Below are positions 47,336 through 58,818 of a stretch of 64,000 nucleotides of DNA, piece after piece (position 1 is the stretch's first letter; each line of letters begins with the position of its first letter). The stretch comes from Ectobius pallidus (Eukaryota; Arthropoda; Insecta; Blattodea; Ectobiidae), in contig CAXKWD010000008.1 of assembly GCA_964059195.1 (NCBI GenBank), forward strand, positions 49,704,502 to 49,768,501, written 5' to 3'. Under the pieces are notes generated by a model. That model saw nothing but the letters and a program-made list of their open reading frames with translations. It was not told the origin of the DNA and did not search any database. The position numbers and the translations under genes are program-made.

Positions 47336-48449
47336 AGTAACAGAAAGTAGGGCACAGAGAACATTCCAGCTAGCGAAGTTCACTGACGCGACCAGCATAA
47401 CAAAGTCCAATGGACAGAAATATGCTGCGTGACATACTAAACAAAGTAGCCTTACGGAAAGTACGTGTAACACTGCTAGAACTACAATCGAGGGAAATTA
47501 TCCTTAATATGTATATATTAACGGTACTATTTCACCAGACAAGTTATTCTTAATGTATTCCAAAAAATCACCTGAATCTCTATCAAACCCATAACAAATG
47601 GCAGTATTAGTATTCACTTCTGTTAGAAAAAAATCCTCGTTGCTAACAATTACTACTTGTAACTAATTATGAAAAATATTCAAAATTATATAATAGAATT
47701 TGAGTATTAAAGAAAACTGGATTATCTCTCAGACATAGCAATTATATCATAATGGAAGTTTGCGTTAATGCCTGAATATTCTAAATGTTGCAATTTATGT
47801 CATAAAGGAACTTGTTCAATGAGTGAATTTATTTTTAAATATGCAGATTTATATCATTATAGAATCTCTGTATTAATGAAACTGAATTTTTATAAAACCC
47901 TTTTCCAGAAACCAAAAACTAGTAAGACGTGGAAAGAAAATTTACTCGACAAGAAAACTGACGGACAGACCGACAATGAAAAACTTAGCTATAAAAAAAC
48001 CAAAGGCGCGTAGATTTTCAAAGACCAGAACATAACCGAAAAGCTGAAATATTCATGTTTAAACAAAACTACTCTGAACGGAATTTTCAGTCGAAAAATG
48101 GATGAGCAAAAGTTTTCTTTTCTTCTAAACAACTAAACTTGAAAAATCAAAAAGGAATAAGCTCACCCAGACTGCCATGAAGATTCATGGAGATACGCCC
48201 ACTCAAATAGAAAAACTTTCGATTACATGTTACCCACACAGATGGAAGTTCCAGACTGACTTTACCTTTCCCACGTACTTTTCTAGTTTCTGGCCATAGG
48301 TGGCTCTGTAGTCGCTCCAAGCACATTCAACTACCGAGCGCATAACCATTTCACAACGGGCGAGTTTAAAAATACAAAAATATGTTTCAGTGTACATCCA
48401 TACTTTACAGACACGCCCAATTTATAGTACATATGCCGAAATCACGGCA
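47336..48449 (-). repeat. Gypsy left LTR, second part
   Basis: Resumes at TAACAGAAAGTAGGGCACAG, matching 53300 onward and 55303-56129 of the right LTR, and includes the ~76 bp (about 47562-47637) that the right LTR has lost at its insertion. Ends GAAATCACGGCA. Confidence 0.85.
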
Positions 48450-50561
48450 TATACTCCCCCGCCTTTCCATAAATAAAGTCGAATATTTTATTTACATTAA
48501 ATTGGCATCAGACTTTACTTAGGGAAACGGCGGAGCAATTTTACCCTCCTCTAGAGCAAACCGTTGATACGAAGATGCCTGTCTTGACCAATGCCCACCA
48601 AGTTTTTCAACACTTCGTTCGCTCATATTTCTGGAGTTCTAGCTTTCTTCGATTCTTCTGCTTAAACCCCCCCCCCGGGTGGGAGAAAAGCACCAAACAC
48701 TAAACTGATCAGAGAGAAAAACACCAAAAGCACTAGTCTACACCCACTGAAGACTTCAAACATGAAAACACTACACATACTAGCTGCATCACACCCTCTT
48801 GGCCTTTCACGGAGATGGACAATCTAGGAACTCCTCCCACGCCCGCAACCAACGTGACCATCCAATTCGTCGCAGAAGCAGAGTGAGTCGCAGGAAACAA
48901 TCCCGAAGAGAAAACAGACTAGGTAATCTGTAGTATAAAGATGCAAGCCAGGTGGCCAGGCATGAGTAGACCACCAGCAACCAGTTTCCATAAGAGGAAA
49001 TCACCAGACGGACTTTAGTCCAGGTCCAGGATAAATCCAATCCAGATACTCGGATAAACGGCTATTAACAAAGCTGGGAAGGATGGCAATTTGCCCAGGA
49101 AAAGGTCAGAGAGGAGAATGCAAAATGGAAAAATAGAAAGACCATATCCACAGGATCAAGGAAAAAAGGTGAAAAGGAAATAATGGACAGCACCATCTGC
49201 AGTTAGTGCCGCCAGTAAGTTAAATTTTTCACCCTAAATGCATGATGAATCTTCCTTTTCCTGCCATAGATTTTCTTGATCATGCATGGCTATATCCCTG
49301 GTTTGCAGAGCAGCAAACCAAAATTTCCAGCTTTTCTATGGAGGAGTTTAATGCATTGCATACAAGTTGCCTAGAATCAATGCACGAAAAGGAGCAGAGT
49401 AGTAAGGTTTCCAAAGCCCCAAATCGTATTGCTTCCATATGCTTTCACCTGGCATGCCCATAACTGAAGCTTTTTTCATGCGGCCCCAGACAGGATCTCC
49501 ATTGCGTTCCCAACCAAACATTTCCTTGCAGACATCTCCCGGCACCAGTGTGCAGCTTTAAATGTCTTTGTAGGCTCATATATATATTCATCAGCCAAAG
49601 TGTAATCTTATAGGTGTTTGTTTTCTCTCATGACAGGAACCAGGAACTCCAGACGTCTCCGGAACTGGAACCAAAACGATGGGCATGGCACAAGACAGGT
49701 CCCAACTACGGCAGCCAAGAGGAGAGCACAGAAACAAGCAAACCGGACCAAGACTGCACTTGTCCAGCCTCTCCTGGACCCTCAGAGCACCAGACATTTA
49801 CTCGCACACAGAAACAACTGAAAAATAAAACAAACACACAGTACACGCCCAACACAACAAGTTTCAAAAACATCATTGAAGTTATTTCTTTTCTGCCTTT
49901 TGGCTAAAATAAAAAAAATGAGTCTGGAACTGCCTTGTTACTTTATTCTGGAACCTTTCCTTCCAAAATTTTCTTTCCTTTATTACTGACCTAGTTTTCT
50001 TTCTGGTTTCTGGTAATTTTCCTTTATATATTTTACCCAGATCAATTGTCAAAGCCCAAAAATAAACAAGGGACAGAATAATAGAAAGATGAGAGAATGT
50101 GAGTCAATTTATATCGGGGTCCCAAAGATAAAGAAACTAAAATTATAGGCCTAGGGAATTCTCATGAACTCTACCCGACAACGAAACAAAATCGAAACGT
50201 CCAGCTCAGTGGCTTCCGGAAATATCTGAAAATATCTGAATATCTGAAAATGGAACCTTCTTACAAGAATTAACGGAAAGACTTCAAAACGTATTCGTGG
50301 ATAGGTCCTCCCTCCCAGCAAGAAGTAAGTGGGAGCCCAAAATAAACCCACAAAAACCCAAAATATTAGGAATCAACCTTACCAATTTCATGGTTAAACC
50401 AAACCCCTTTGCCAAATCCCAAAACAAAATTCTGGATAGATAATCCTTCAAAGTGCGATATCCCTTTACCCAGATTCAAATATAGAGAATTTAAGTATAT
50501 AAAAAATCTAACCATCATTCAAATTTAATAGAGCGTGCGGTATGCATACTAGACCCAAAAT
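48450..50561 (-). other. Gypsy internal region 3' of pol; unresolved
   Basis: Lies between the end of integrase and the 3' LTR in element orientation. No recognised domain on either strand. Short frames at 48807-49040 (-) and 49614-49907 (+) lack family features. It could be the remnant of an extra 3' gene or of an unrecognised insertion. The stretch next to the LTR (48450-48500) contains a C-rich run on the + strand. Confidence 0.4.
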
Positions 50562-51414
50562 TTACTCCCCTAGGGGATCAGCTAAACCGGGTTTTAAATG
50601 GGAAACATGAAATCGCCGTCTTTTACCATCTGAACAATTCTGTAATAGAACGGTGACGGGAGTGAGAAAAGATAAGATCCTATAAGGCCCTAAAAAACGT
50701 TCACAAAACAAAGCCAGAATCTGTTTGTCCTGAAATCCAAAAATTTCTACCTGGGCCCTAAGCTCAGTCAAAAATATTAGGAACCTAACCACCTCATCCA
50801 AGGAGTTGTCATTGAAACTCTCTAACTGGTTTATTAACTTACAGAGGGGATGGGGTAATTTAGCAGACATTCCACCTTTCAAAACCCAGCCTGTGAACCA
50901 AGGGCATAGGTGAATGCTGAAGTTCTTTAATACTGAGAGAATCATTCGCGAAAAAAGTTTTTGGTGAAATTCCAAAACCTCTCACTACATCTCCAGCTAA
51001 CTGAAATCTAAGTTTGTCTTTCTCCAAAGAAATCTCCTGGTCCAGTAGCCAAAGCAATCTACTACAGTCAGAAGTCAGATCTGTTTGTAATAAATCCTGT
51101 ATTCTATTAGAAGAATGGTCCAATTTTGCCTGCAAACGTCGCACCAGATTCTGAGATAGCTCACCCTCCTCACCTAGTTCCCTACATTGCTCGAAAATTT
51201 CTTCCGTCTTAGCAATAAGGGCTGAAACCTCAGTCTGCGGCTTAATATGTTGTAAGTTCTTAATATCAATAGGAATAGACAAATTATCTTTCAATAACTT
51301 TGATAAATTTGGAACTGAATCGTCTGGATCCACTACGATCCCACGAACTGATAATTCATACAGAAGATCTGCTTTCAGAAGAAACTCCAGTGGTACGAAA
51401 GTTCTGTTACTCAT
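50562..51414 (-). pseudogene. Gypsy gag fused by deletion to the C-terminus of integrase
   Basis: The gag ATG is at 51414-51412 (the frame extends a little upstream). MSNRTFVPLEFLLKADLLYELSVRG, then DDSVPNLSKLLKDN resemble the N-terminal part of arthropod Gypsy gag proteins. Near 50890 the reading shifts frame and continues LPHPLCKLINQLESF to about 50705. There it passes straight into FLGPYRILSFLTPVTV, then RRRFHVSHLKPG and a stop at 50562, which is the SH3-like tail of Gypsy integrases. Protease, reverse transcriptase, RNase H and the integrase core are gone. The element could not have moved by itself in this form. Confidence 0.7.
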
Positions 51415-52333
51415 GATGACTGCAGCGAAAATCCAAAGAATGGAATAATAAATCACTATTAAGACCGAAGTATAATATCAGATAATTTAAATCTTCAGAA
51501 ATTCAAGTCATAAACCCAAAATAAGGGTAAGTTTTCCCAAATATACTATCAGTTCAAATAAGTTTGCAGTTTTAACTTAAATTTAAATTTAAGTAGAAAT
51601 ATAAGTCCGTGAAATCAAGTTTCCAAATGTTTAAATTAAGAATTCAAAATCAATATTAGATTTCAAAATATAATATCCGTGAAAGTAAGTTTCAACATTT
51701 TAGTAATATATTCAAAAATGCTGTCAAAGTAGAAATATAACATCAGTGAAATTAAGTTTCAAAAGCAAAACAAAAATACTAAATCTCTGTTCGTATAGAA
51801 CTAAAATATCAGTGAATTTACGTTTCAATTCGCATAGCCAGTCGATCCTAAATTGCAAAATTTAACCCAAGTCCGATGAAACATTTCAAAAGATATGTCC
51901 AAAATTCCCAACGTACTCGAAAAGTGAAGTTTAAATATATGAAATGTAAGTTAGCGTTGAAGTCTAACCATGAAATCAATGCTATCCCAATTTGAAAAAT
52001 TAATGCCGTCGCGAATTTGAAAAATCAAGGCTAGAGCAGAATTTGAAAATCTGCACTACTCAACATGCCGGTAACAAAATTGTATGTCACTCCCACTCTA
52101 ACATTTAATATAAAACAAGAAAAACTGAACTACTATACATGCCAATGACAAATTTGAAGATCTAGGTCAAGAATTACGGTAATGTATAATCAAGATTAAA
52201 AAAGAAGAAAAAAATTTTGTATTTGAAAAATTAAGTCTCTCCGCAGGGTTTTTTTTATTACTGAACAGCAGAGCGGAAAATTTGGAAAAAATTGGACGTC
52301 AAAAAAACAACTACGCTCTGCGATAAAAGAAAT
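51415..52333 (-). other. Gypsy leader region
   Basis: 920 bp between the 5' LTR and gag in element orientation. Tandemly similar phrases (AAATATAATATCAGTGAAATTAAGTTTC variants at 51585-51830) recur. Next to the LTR the minus strand reads ATTTCTTTTATCGCAG; no TGG-type primer-binding site is evident. Confidence 0.45.
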
Positions 52334-54546
52334 TGTAGTGTATTTTCGCACCAGGAAGCTAATAGTGCCTTTTTGAAAATGTAGATCGTGATTTTTGACC
52401 AATTTCCAAATTTAGTAAATCCGCCACAAGTTTTATTCAGTCGCTGATGCCCAGACTGCCCGATAAAGTATTTTATTTTCATGTTCTGTAAAAATGGCTG
52501 GATGGATAAGACCTTAGCTCAAGGTAAGGAAAATTCTTTTCAAAACATCTTTATATTCCAACAATGATAAATAGCAATAAGTTAACAAATAATGTATCCC
52601 TTTTCCTTTTTACAACACAAACATTTCAATATATCTTGTATGCAAATTCTTTCTAATTACAGTATCTGAAGAAATTTCCCCAAAAATAATTCAAACACCA
52701 ATTCCAGAATCCTAAATTATTTTAAAACTATTTACATAGCAGTTTAGAAATTCTTACAGGGAATTACGGCACTGCGATTCACGGCAAATGATTATTCTTC
52801 AGAAAGACTACTTTTATTTTTCTATTTCACAAAACTGGGTAAAATTTTGTCTTGTTTCCAATTGACGTGATTCAACACATTATTATTTTGACCAACAATT
52901 TTTCATCAATGACGACCTTTTTGGGAAATACCCCGCCAAGTCCCTAGTTTTTCTTTTAAGTTAATTTTCTGAGGCGCTTTCGCAACAAGGTTTTATCTAA
53001 ATCCAGTAAACCCTGAATCATACAAATTAATTAAAACAGCCAACTCATTATTCTATATACAGGGTTGACACTATATTCAAAATAGACATTGAATGTTATA
53101 ATTTTTGTTAGATACCTCAGTACCGTTTTTTCTGTTTAAAACTGACACTATACGGATCCAGAATTCCCTTGTTTCTTTTTTTTTTATTTACTTATTCACC
53201 TTTTATTTTACAAGTACTAGAAGTTAATTCCTTTGAACGTGGTACAGATCTTGAAATACACTAAGTTTGATTAATTCCACGCCTTACTAACAAATGCCGT
53301 AACAGAAAGTAGGTCACAGAGAACATTCCAGCTAGCGAAGTTCACTGACTCGACCAGCATAACAAAGTCCAATGGACAGAAATATGCTGCGTGACATACT
53401 AAACAAAGTAGCCTTACGGAAAGTACGTGTAACACTGCTAGAACTACAATCGAGGGAAATTATCCTTAATATGTATATATTAACGGTACTATTTCACCAG
53501 ACAAGTTATTCTTAATGTATTCCCAGTGGCGGCCGGTGAAAAAAATGTTGTGTGTGCTACAGTATGAACATGCAAAAAATAAAACGTAACATGCCATTCA
53601 CCTATGTCAAAAAATGAAGTCCATGCAATTCCATGTGTTCCCGCACAGTAGTATCCAAATAAGAAACGAAATCTATCAGTCTTAAGAAGATACCAGGATT
53701 TTCAGAATGTTCAGTTTCGTCGTAACCTCTCAAAGCAAATTCAAACTCCCCACAGAACTTAATAGCCTACAATCAATAATTTTTGAAAGTACAAAGGCCT
53801 ACCTGGTTTTTTTTCACACAGCCGAGAGTAATACGATATGTAGCCTATGTACTTAAAGTTACCTTTATGCTGTTTTGTTAACTTGCTAAGGTGTCCTAAG
53901 TCCGTTGCTCCCGTTTATCTCCACGAATTGGAAGACAAGGAAAACAAGAGAGCATTTCTAATTTACAACCACATATCCAACTGTTTTCATATACTCTCCT
54001 GTGAAATGTTATGTTGTAAACGCAGTTTTTTCTGCCTATCGCTTTTTGGTTCATAAACAAATCGGTCCTAATTGTTTTATCTCGATTTTTTCTTCCTTAC
54101 TCCTTCTAGAGAATGGACAAGTTATTAAACTATCTACTGAATTCTTTCTGTACAGTCACAGCAATAAAACTGAACATCTACATACACGCAGCATGAAATA
54201 TACTTGTTCCACTATTAGGTTCTGTCTTGTTTACAGTTCACACTTCGCACAGAAACTATTATAGAACGCAGTTTGAGAATTAACAGGGTGTCTGGTCAGT
54301 ATGTCCCTTCCCCCAGACGTAAGATTGTACTAACTTACCCTCCGTCAGAAGCTCAGCTGGCGTGCGCGTTAAATTCACTTCCCTCGTCGCTAAAAATTAA
54401 TCCATTACAATATTTATAAGTGGTTTTTCAGTATTCAGTTTCTTTTTTCCTTAGGTAATTTAACTCCACTGGGTATCTACAGAGGAAAATTTATACTGAG
54501 CGGGAATGGAACCCGGGTTTTAGCTCTGTACGTATTTATGTATTTG

Positions 54547-54580
<34 letters not shown>

Positions 54581-56129
54581 GTTATTGCTATTATTGTCAG
54601 TATTAGTATTATTATATATTTATATATACACATTGAATTAAGGAAACAAATCTATGAGGCTATTAGTATAAATTATCCTATTAAGTATAGATTTAGCTCT
54701 TAAAGCTAAGCTATTTCATATTTTCATAAGATTTAATGTCAAGCCATGGTACTCTGAATTAGGGCCTACTACTAATTTCGTATTAAAACAATCGATTACA
54801 TTGTAGAAACCAACCTGGCTTACATCGATTTGAACTCTATTAAAACTGCACGTCAAGAAAAGCCGCCATCAATAAGATCCGTTACCAAGGACTGTTCCTA
54901 CTTGCAAAACAACCTTCAAAATATCCACCCCAACTGCCAAACAAGAGGTCATCAACTCACCACCAGTTTCTTGTAAGACATGCAGGTTCTACTAGATTCA
55001 TAGCTCCAATGAGGGGGTTTTCATGCTAACAGCGGCAAATATACACTCCGCCTCAGGGCACTTTCCAGGCCTCGGTCATCAAGCAGAGCAGCGCTATTCG
55101 GGACTGAGCACACTGCAGTATAATGCTTAGCAACGCAAGCTGACGCTGAGAGGGATACCGCATACTGTATAACGGTTGTAAATCTAAGCTCAATTTTTTA
55201 AAAGTATTTTTAACAGAATATCTGTAATTTTTGTGTAAATAATCAATAATATTTTATTTAGCAAAATGATCAGTGTGCTATAGCACATTAACACCGGCCA
55301 TTCCCCGTTGCTAACAATTACTACTTGTAAATAATTGTAAAAATATTCAAAATTATATATTATATAATTGAGTATTAAAGAAAACTGGATTATCTCTCAG
55401 ACATAGCAATTATATCATAATGGAAGTTTGCGTTAATGCCTGAATATTCTAAATGTGTAATTTATGTCATAAAGGAACTTGTTCAATGAGTGAATTTATT
55501 TTTAAATATGCAGATTTATATCATTATAGAATCTCTGTATTAATTAAACTGAATTTTTTATAAAACCCTTTTCCAGAAACCAAAAACTAGTAAGACGTGG
55601 AAACAAAATTTACTCGACAAGAAAACTGACGGACAGACCGACAATGAAAAACTTAGCTATAAAAAAACCAAAGGGGCGTAGATTTTCAAAGACCAGAACA
55701 TAACCGAAAAGCTGAAATATTCATGTTTAAACAAAACTTACTCTGAACGGAATTTTCAGTCGAAAAATGGATGAGCAAAAGTTTTCTTTTCTTTTAAACA
55801 ACTAAACTTGAAATATATCTTCAAAATCAAAAAGGAATAAGCTCACCCAGACTGCCATGAAGATTGATGGAGATACGCCCACTCAAATAGAAAAACTTTC
55901 GATTACATGTTACCCACACAGATGGAAGTTCCAGACTGACTTTACCTTTCCCACGTACTTTTCTAGTTTCTGGCCACAGGTGGCTCTGTAGTCGCTCCAA
56001 GCACATTCAACTACCGAGCGCATAACCATTTCACAACGGGCGTGTTTAAAAATACAAAAATATGTTTCAGTGTACATCCATACTTTACAGACACGCCCAA
56101 TTTATAGTACATATGCCGAAATCACGGCA
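52334..56129 (-). repeat. Gypsy right LTR, split by a CAGTGGCGG element
   Basis: LTR sequence at 52334-53523 and 55302-56129, about 2.02 kb. Compared with the left LTR it lacks the MITE and LINE C, and about 76 bp at the insertion. Confidence 0.85.
53524..55301. mobile_element. 1.8-kb element with CAGTGGCGGCCGGTG left end in the right LTR
   Basis: The left end CAGTGGCGGCCGGTGAAAAA and the right end, inverted, GGCCGGTGTTAATGTGCTAT share GGCCGGTG and a TGTGCTA motif; the last CACTG of the right end appears lost with the adjacent 76 bp of LTR. CAGTGGCGG termini are common in hAT elements. It contains an (ATT)n microsatellite at 54548-54600 and no recognisable transposase. No TSD, consistent with a terminal deletion. 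Confidence 0.6.
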
Positions 56130-56164
56130 TAATGGCTAGGTTTGAACTTGTCATCTTCAAGGCT

Positions 56165-56205
<41 letters not shown>

Positions 56206-56207
<2 letters not shown>

Positions 56208-57133
56208 TCAATAAATATAATGTATCAATAAATAACCGGACTGATTTTATTGTACTTAAATAAACCGTCCTGGAACGAAACGACCGCTAGCCGCGGAAAC
56301 ATGAATCCTTCGTCTAGCAGTGCTGTGAATCCCAGTCATGCAGGACGATTCAGTTAGGAGTTACACCCGGATATCGCAGGTGGTGTTTACTGTACCCAAC
56401 ATGGAAGTGAAATTCCAGCAATGCGCATCGATAAAGTTTTGTGTTATTCTAGACAAAACTCCTACAGAAACCTTAGAAATGGTGGAGCAAGCATATAAAG
56501 ACCATGCTTTAGGCAGAACACAAGTCTTTGAGTGGCACAAACGTTTCAAAAAGGGTTAAGAAGACCTTCAAGATTCGCCGCGCCCTGGAAGACCCTTAAC
56601 AGCAAAAACAAAAGTTAACATCAACACAATTGACGCAAATGTGCAAGAAGATCGTCGCACAACAATTGCGAAGGTTGCAGATATAATGAATTTGTCTTTA
56701 GGAACCAGATCTTGCCAGGACAGGATGGATCTTGCACCAAGTCAATGCGCCGGCTCATCGAGCGCGTGCAACTCAAGATGTCGAAGAATTGGACATTGAG
56801 ATCATGCCTCATCCACTGCATTCTCCGAATCTCGCACCTTGCGATTTTCACCTCTTCCCTAAAGTGCAAAAGGAGCCACGTGGTCGCCATTTTCAAAGTG
56901 ATAAGGAGTTGAACATCGATGCGCATTGCTGGAATTTCAGTCTCATGTTGGGTACAGTAAACACCACCTGCGATATCCGGGTGTAACCCCTAACTGAATC
57001 GGTTCTGCATAACTGGGATTCACAGCACTGCTAGACGAAGGATTCACCTTTCCGCGGCTAGAAGCCGTTTCGTTCCAGGACGGTTTATTTAAGTACAATA
57101 AAATCAGTCCGGTTATTTATTGATACACCCTCG
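56206..57133 (+). mobile_element. Mariner relic with ~210-bp inverted ends
   Basis: The inverted ends share TATCAATAAATAACCGGACT and CCGTCCTGGAACGAAACG, and run on through GGATATCGCAGGTGGTGTTT to beyond the transposase start codon. The outermost ~12 bp survive only on the right (ACACCCTCGTA). It sits in the (AT)n run of the arm, where TA targets abound. Confidence 0.85.
56401..56920 (+). pseudogene. Mariner transposase, internally deleted
   Basis: The N-terminal domain from 56401: FQQCASIKFCVILDKTPTE, EQAYKDHALGRTQVFEWHKR, stop TAA at 56557-56559, then SPRPGRPLTAKT and RRTTIAKVADIM (the helix-turn-helix pair). At about 56705 it jumps to the C-terminus in another frame: NAPAHRA (near the second catalytic Asp), ELDIEIMPHPLHSPNLAPCDFHLFP and KELN. 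The interval with the first catalytic Asp is deleted. The frame then runs into the inverted copy of the 5' end. Confidence 0.85.
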
Positions 57134-57869
57134 TATATATATTTAGTTTTTTGAACTCACCGATCATATTTCTAGCATCCAAGCTGACGGATGAAACAAT
57201 TATTATGATTATATTATTATTACTATTACTATTATTATTACATTCGTGCTTTATACCGTTAAAGGGACATGTCCTACTACCCAACAGTTGCTCCTTTCCC
57301 CATATATTATTTCGGGTTTAGGTGGCAATATTATGGTCAAAGTTGTGAGCACAGCGGTTTTTCAATTACGATCTAACATTTCTTTATACATCTGGATCTT
57401 CAGAAGTCCTCACAAAGGTTAGTACACACCGTTTTGAGGATTTTCTTCAGAAAAATCCGTACAGGATTGATATAGAACCACTGTACATCTGCAGCGATGA
57501 TAATAGCTCTAACGTTAATTTACATTCTTTTTTCACTCAGCCATCTTTCTATGTTCTATCCCACTTGTATTTATCTAGGTGTACACATCATTATAATAAT
57601 TATTAATATAAATAACAAGTTTCAGATCTCATTAAGGATTAAATTTTATTTACTATTAGACAGACACTAATGTATTCCAGGCGCCACAACATACCTAATG
57701 AAGCATTGCGGTCTCTTATGAAGTTCTACTTTATCACCTGTTAGACTTCAGGTTCAGTGTAGAAAATTATTGAAGCTATTCTTCCTTAACTTTTGTTCTT
57801 TGTATGTTTCATACACTTTGGTTTTTTTTAAAGATGTTTTTAACATACAAGATGGTATTACTATTATAT

Positions 57870-58140
57870 TGCTATTGCTGAGACAAAGAACAAGAACAAG
57901 AACAAGAACGAGAACAAGACCTAGAAGAACGAGAACAAGACCGAGAATGAGAACGAGACCTAGAACGAGAACGCGAACGAGACTGAGAACGAGAACAAGT
58001 CCGAGAAAAAGACCGAGAAGAAGACCTAGCACGACAACAAGAACGAGACCGAGGATAAGTAGCAGACCGAGAACAAGAACAAGAACGAGAAAAAGAACGA
58101 TAATAAGGACAAGAAGAATAACAAGAAAGAGAAGAACAAG
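57870..58140 (+). repeat. GAACAA/GAACGA hexamer array in the left arm
   Basis: A degenerate purine-rich hexanucleotide array that reads Arg-Thr on the + strand and Leu/Val-rich on the minus strand. It has its inverted counterpart at 62870-63170 at the same distance from the other terminus. Confidence 0.85.
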
Positions 58141-58489
58141 GATAATAACACTGGACAACAGCCAAAAAAAGTTTGCATGAAATTGGGCGTTTATTACTTG
58201 GATTTTAGCGCTGAATTCAATTATGCAAACAGTTTTCCTCTGGCACCCTCAGTTTCAAAAAGAAAGCCTGTTTTCTGAATTAGCACTGGCTGTAAATGCT
58301 TAAATTTTTGTTACAGGATTGACATAGTAAACAAGACCTAATAGCGATAATAAAATTTATTTAATATTATTTTACTGCTTTAGTTAGTAAGGACCGTGGT
58401 GTTATGATAATTTTGCCTTTGACAATGTATTTCCTGTTTTTGTGTCTCCTAATATTGAATCAATTATTACATTTCCAAATGTCTCATCT

Positions 58490-58740
58490 GTTTATTTTTC
58501 ATTCCCTATACTAAGGGTTATCTTATCTTATGTTTACTTGAAGGAGTTTCATCCATAGCAGATTCATGTTTGTTTTTCAACCTCTATACTTAGGGTTATC
58601 TTATCTTATGTTTACTTGAAGGTGAATCCCCATTAGCAGAATCATCTGTTTATTTTTCAATCCCTACTCTTATGTTAGTTTATCTTCTTCCTGCCTTATC
58701 TTATGTCTTCCTGAAGGTGAATACCAGTTTCATCCATAGC
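58490..58740 (+). repeat. ~90-bp tandem repeat, about three units
   Basis: Repeated phrases GGTTATCTTATCTTATGTTT and TACTTGAAGG, then TTTCATCCATAGCAGA, in three diverging units just upstream of the transposase-like start codon. Confidence 0.7.
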
Positions 58741-58818
58741 AGAATTAGTCAGTTGTAAGTTTTAGTAGTGAAAAGTTGTGTGTGATTCATATAAAATATT
58801 AATATAGCAGCAAATAAT

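Larger units (their letters stand above)
30429..56129 (-). mobile_element. Gypsy-type LTR retrotransposon with ~2.1-kb LTRs, inflated by nested insertions
   Basis: 30429-31703 plus 47336-48449 is one LTR and 52334-56129 (less its insertion) is the other; both start TGTAGTG and end CACGGCA on the + strand and are about 2.08 kb without insertions. The internal part (48450-52333) has gag and then the end of integrase on the minus strand, so orientation is minus and pol is deleted. Flanks are CATGA (left) and TAATG (right), so I see no TSD; the right flank also lies only 8 bp from the next transposon. Span is 25.7 kb, of which roughly 8 kb is the element itself. Confidence 0.8.
56138..58160 (+). 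repeat. Left inverted arm of the long-TIR transposon
   Basis: About 1.1 kb when the mariner relic is removed. Collinear with the reverse complement of 62840-63939, including GTGAGCACAGCGGTTTTTCA (57346-57365) and CCACTTGTATTTAT. The arms differ by scattered substitutions and indels. Confidence 0.85.

Noticed and set aside
49242..49907. Plus-strand frames in the Gypsy 3' internal region
   Set aside because: No recognised domain, and orientation opposite to the element; left as unresolved sequence.
53847..54264. Two overlapping + strand frames in the CAGTGGCGG element
   Set aside because: No transposase motifs; A+T-rich sequence with chance open frames.
57754..58180. Arg/Thr-rich (or Leu/Val-rich on the other strand) open frames of about 135 codons, repeated at 62803-63245
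   Set aside because: Produced by a hexanucleotide array open in several frames on both strands; no conserved domain and located in transposon arms.
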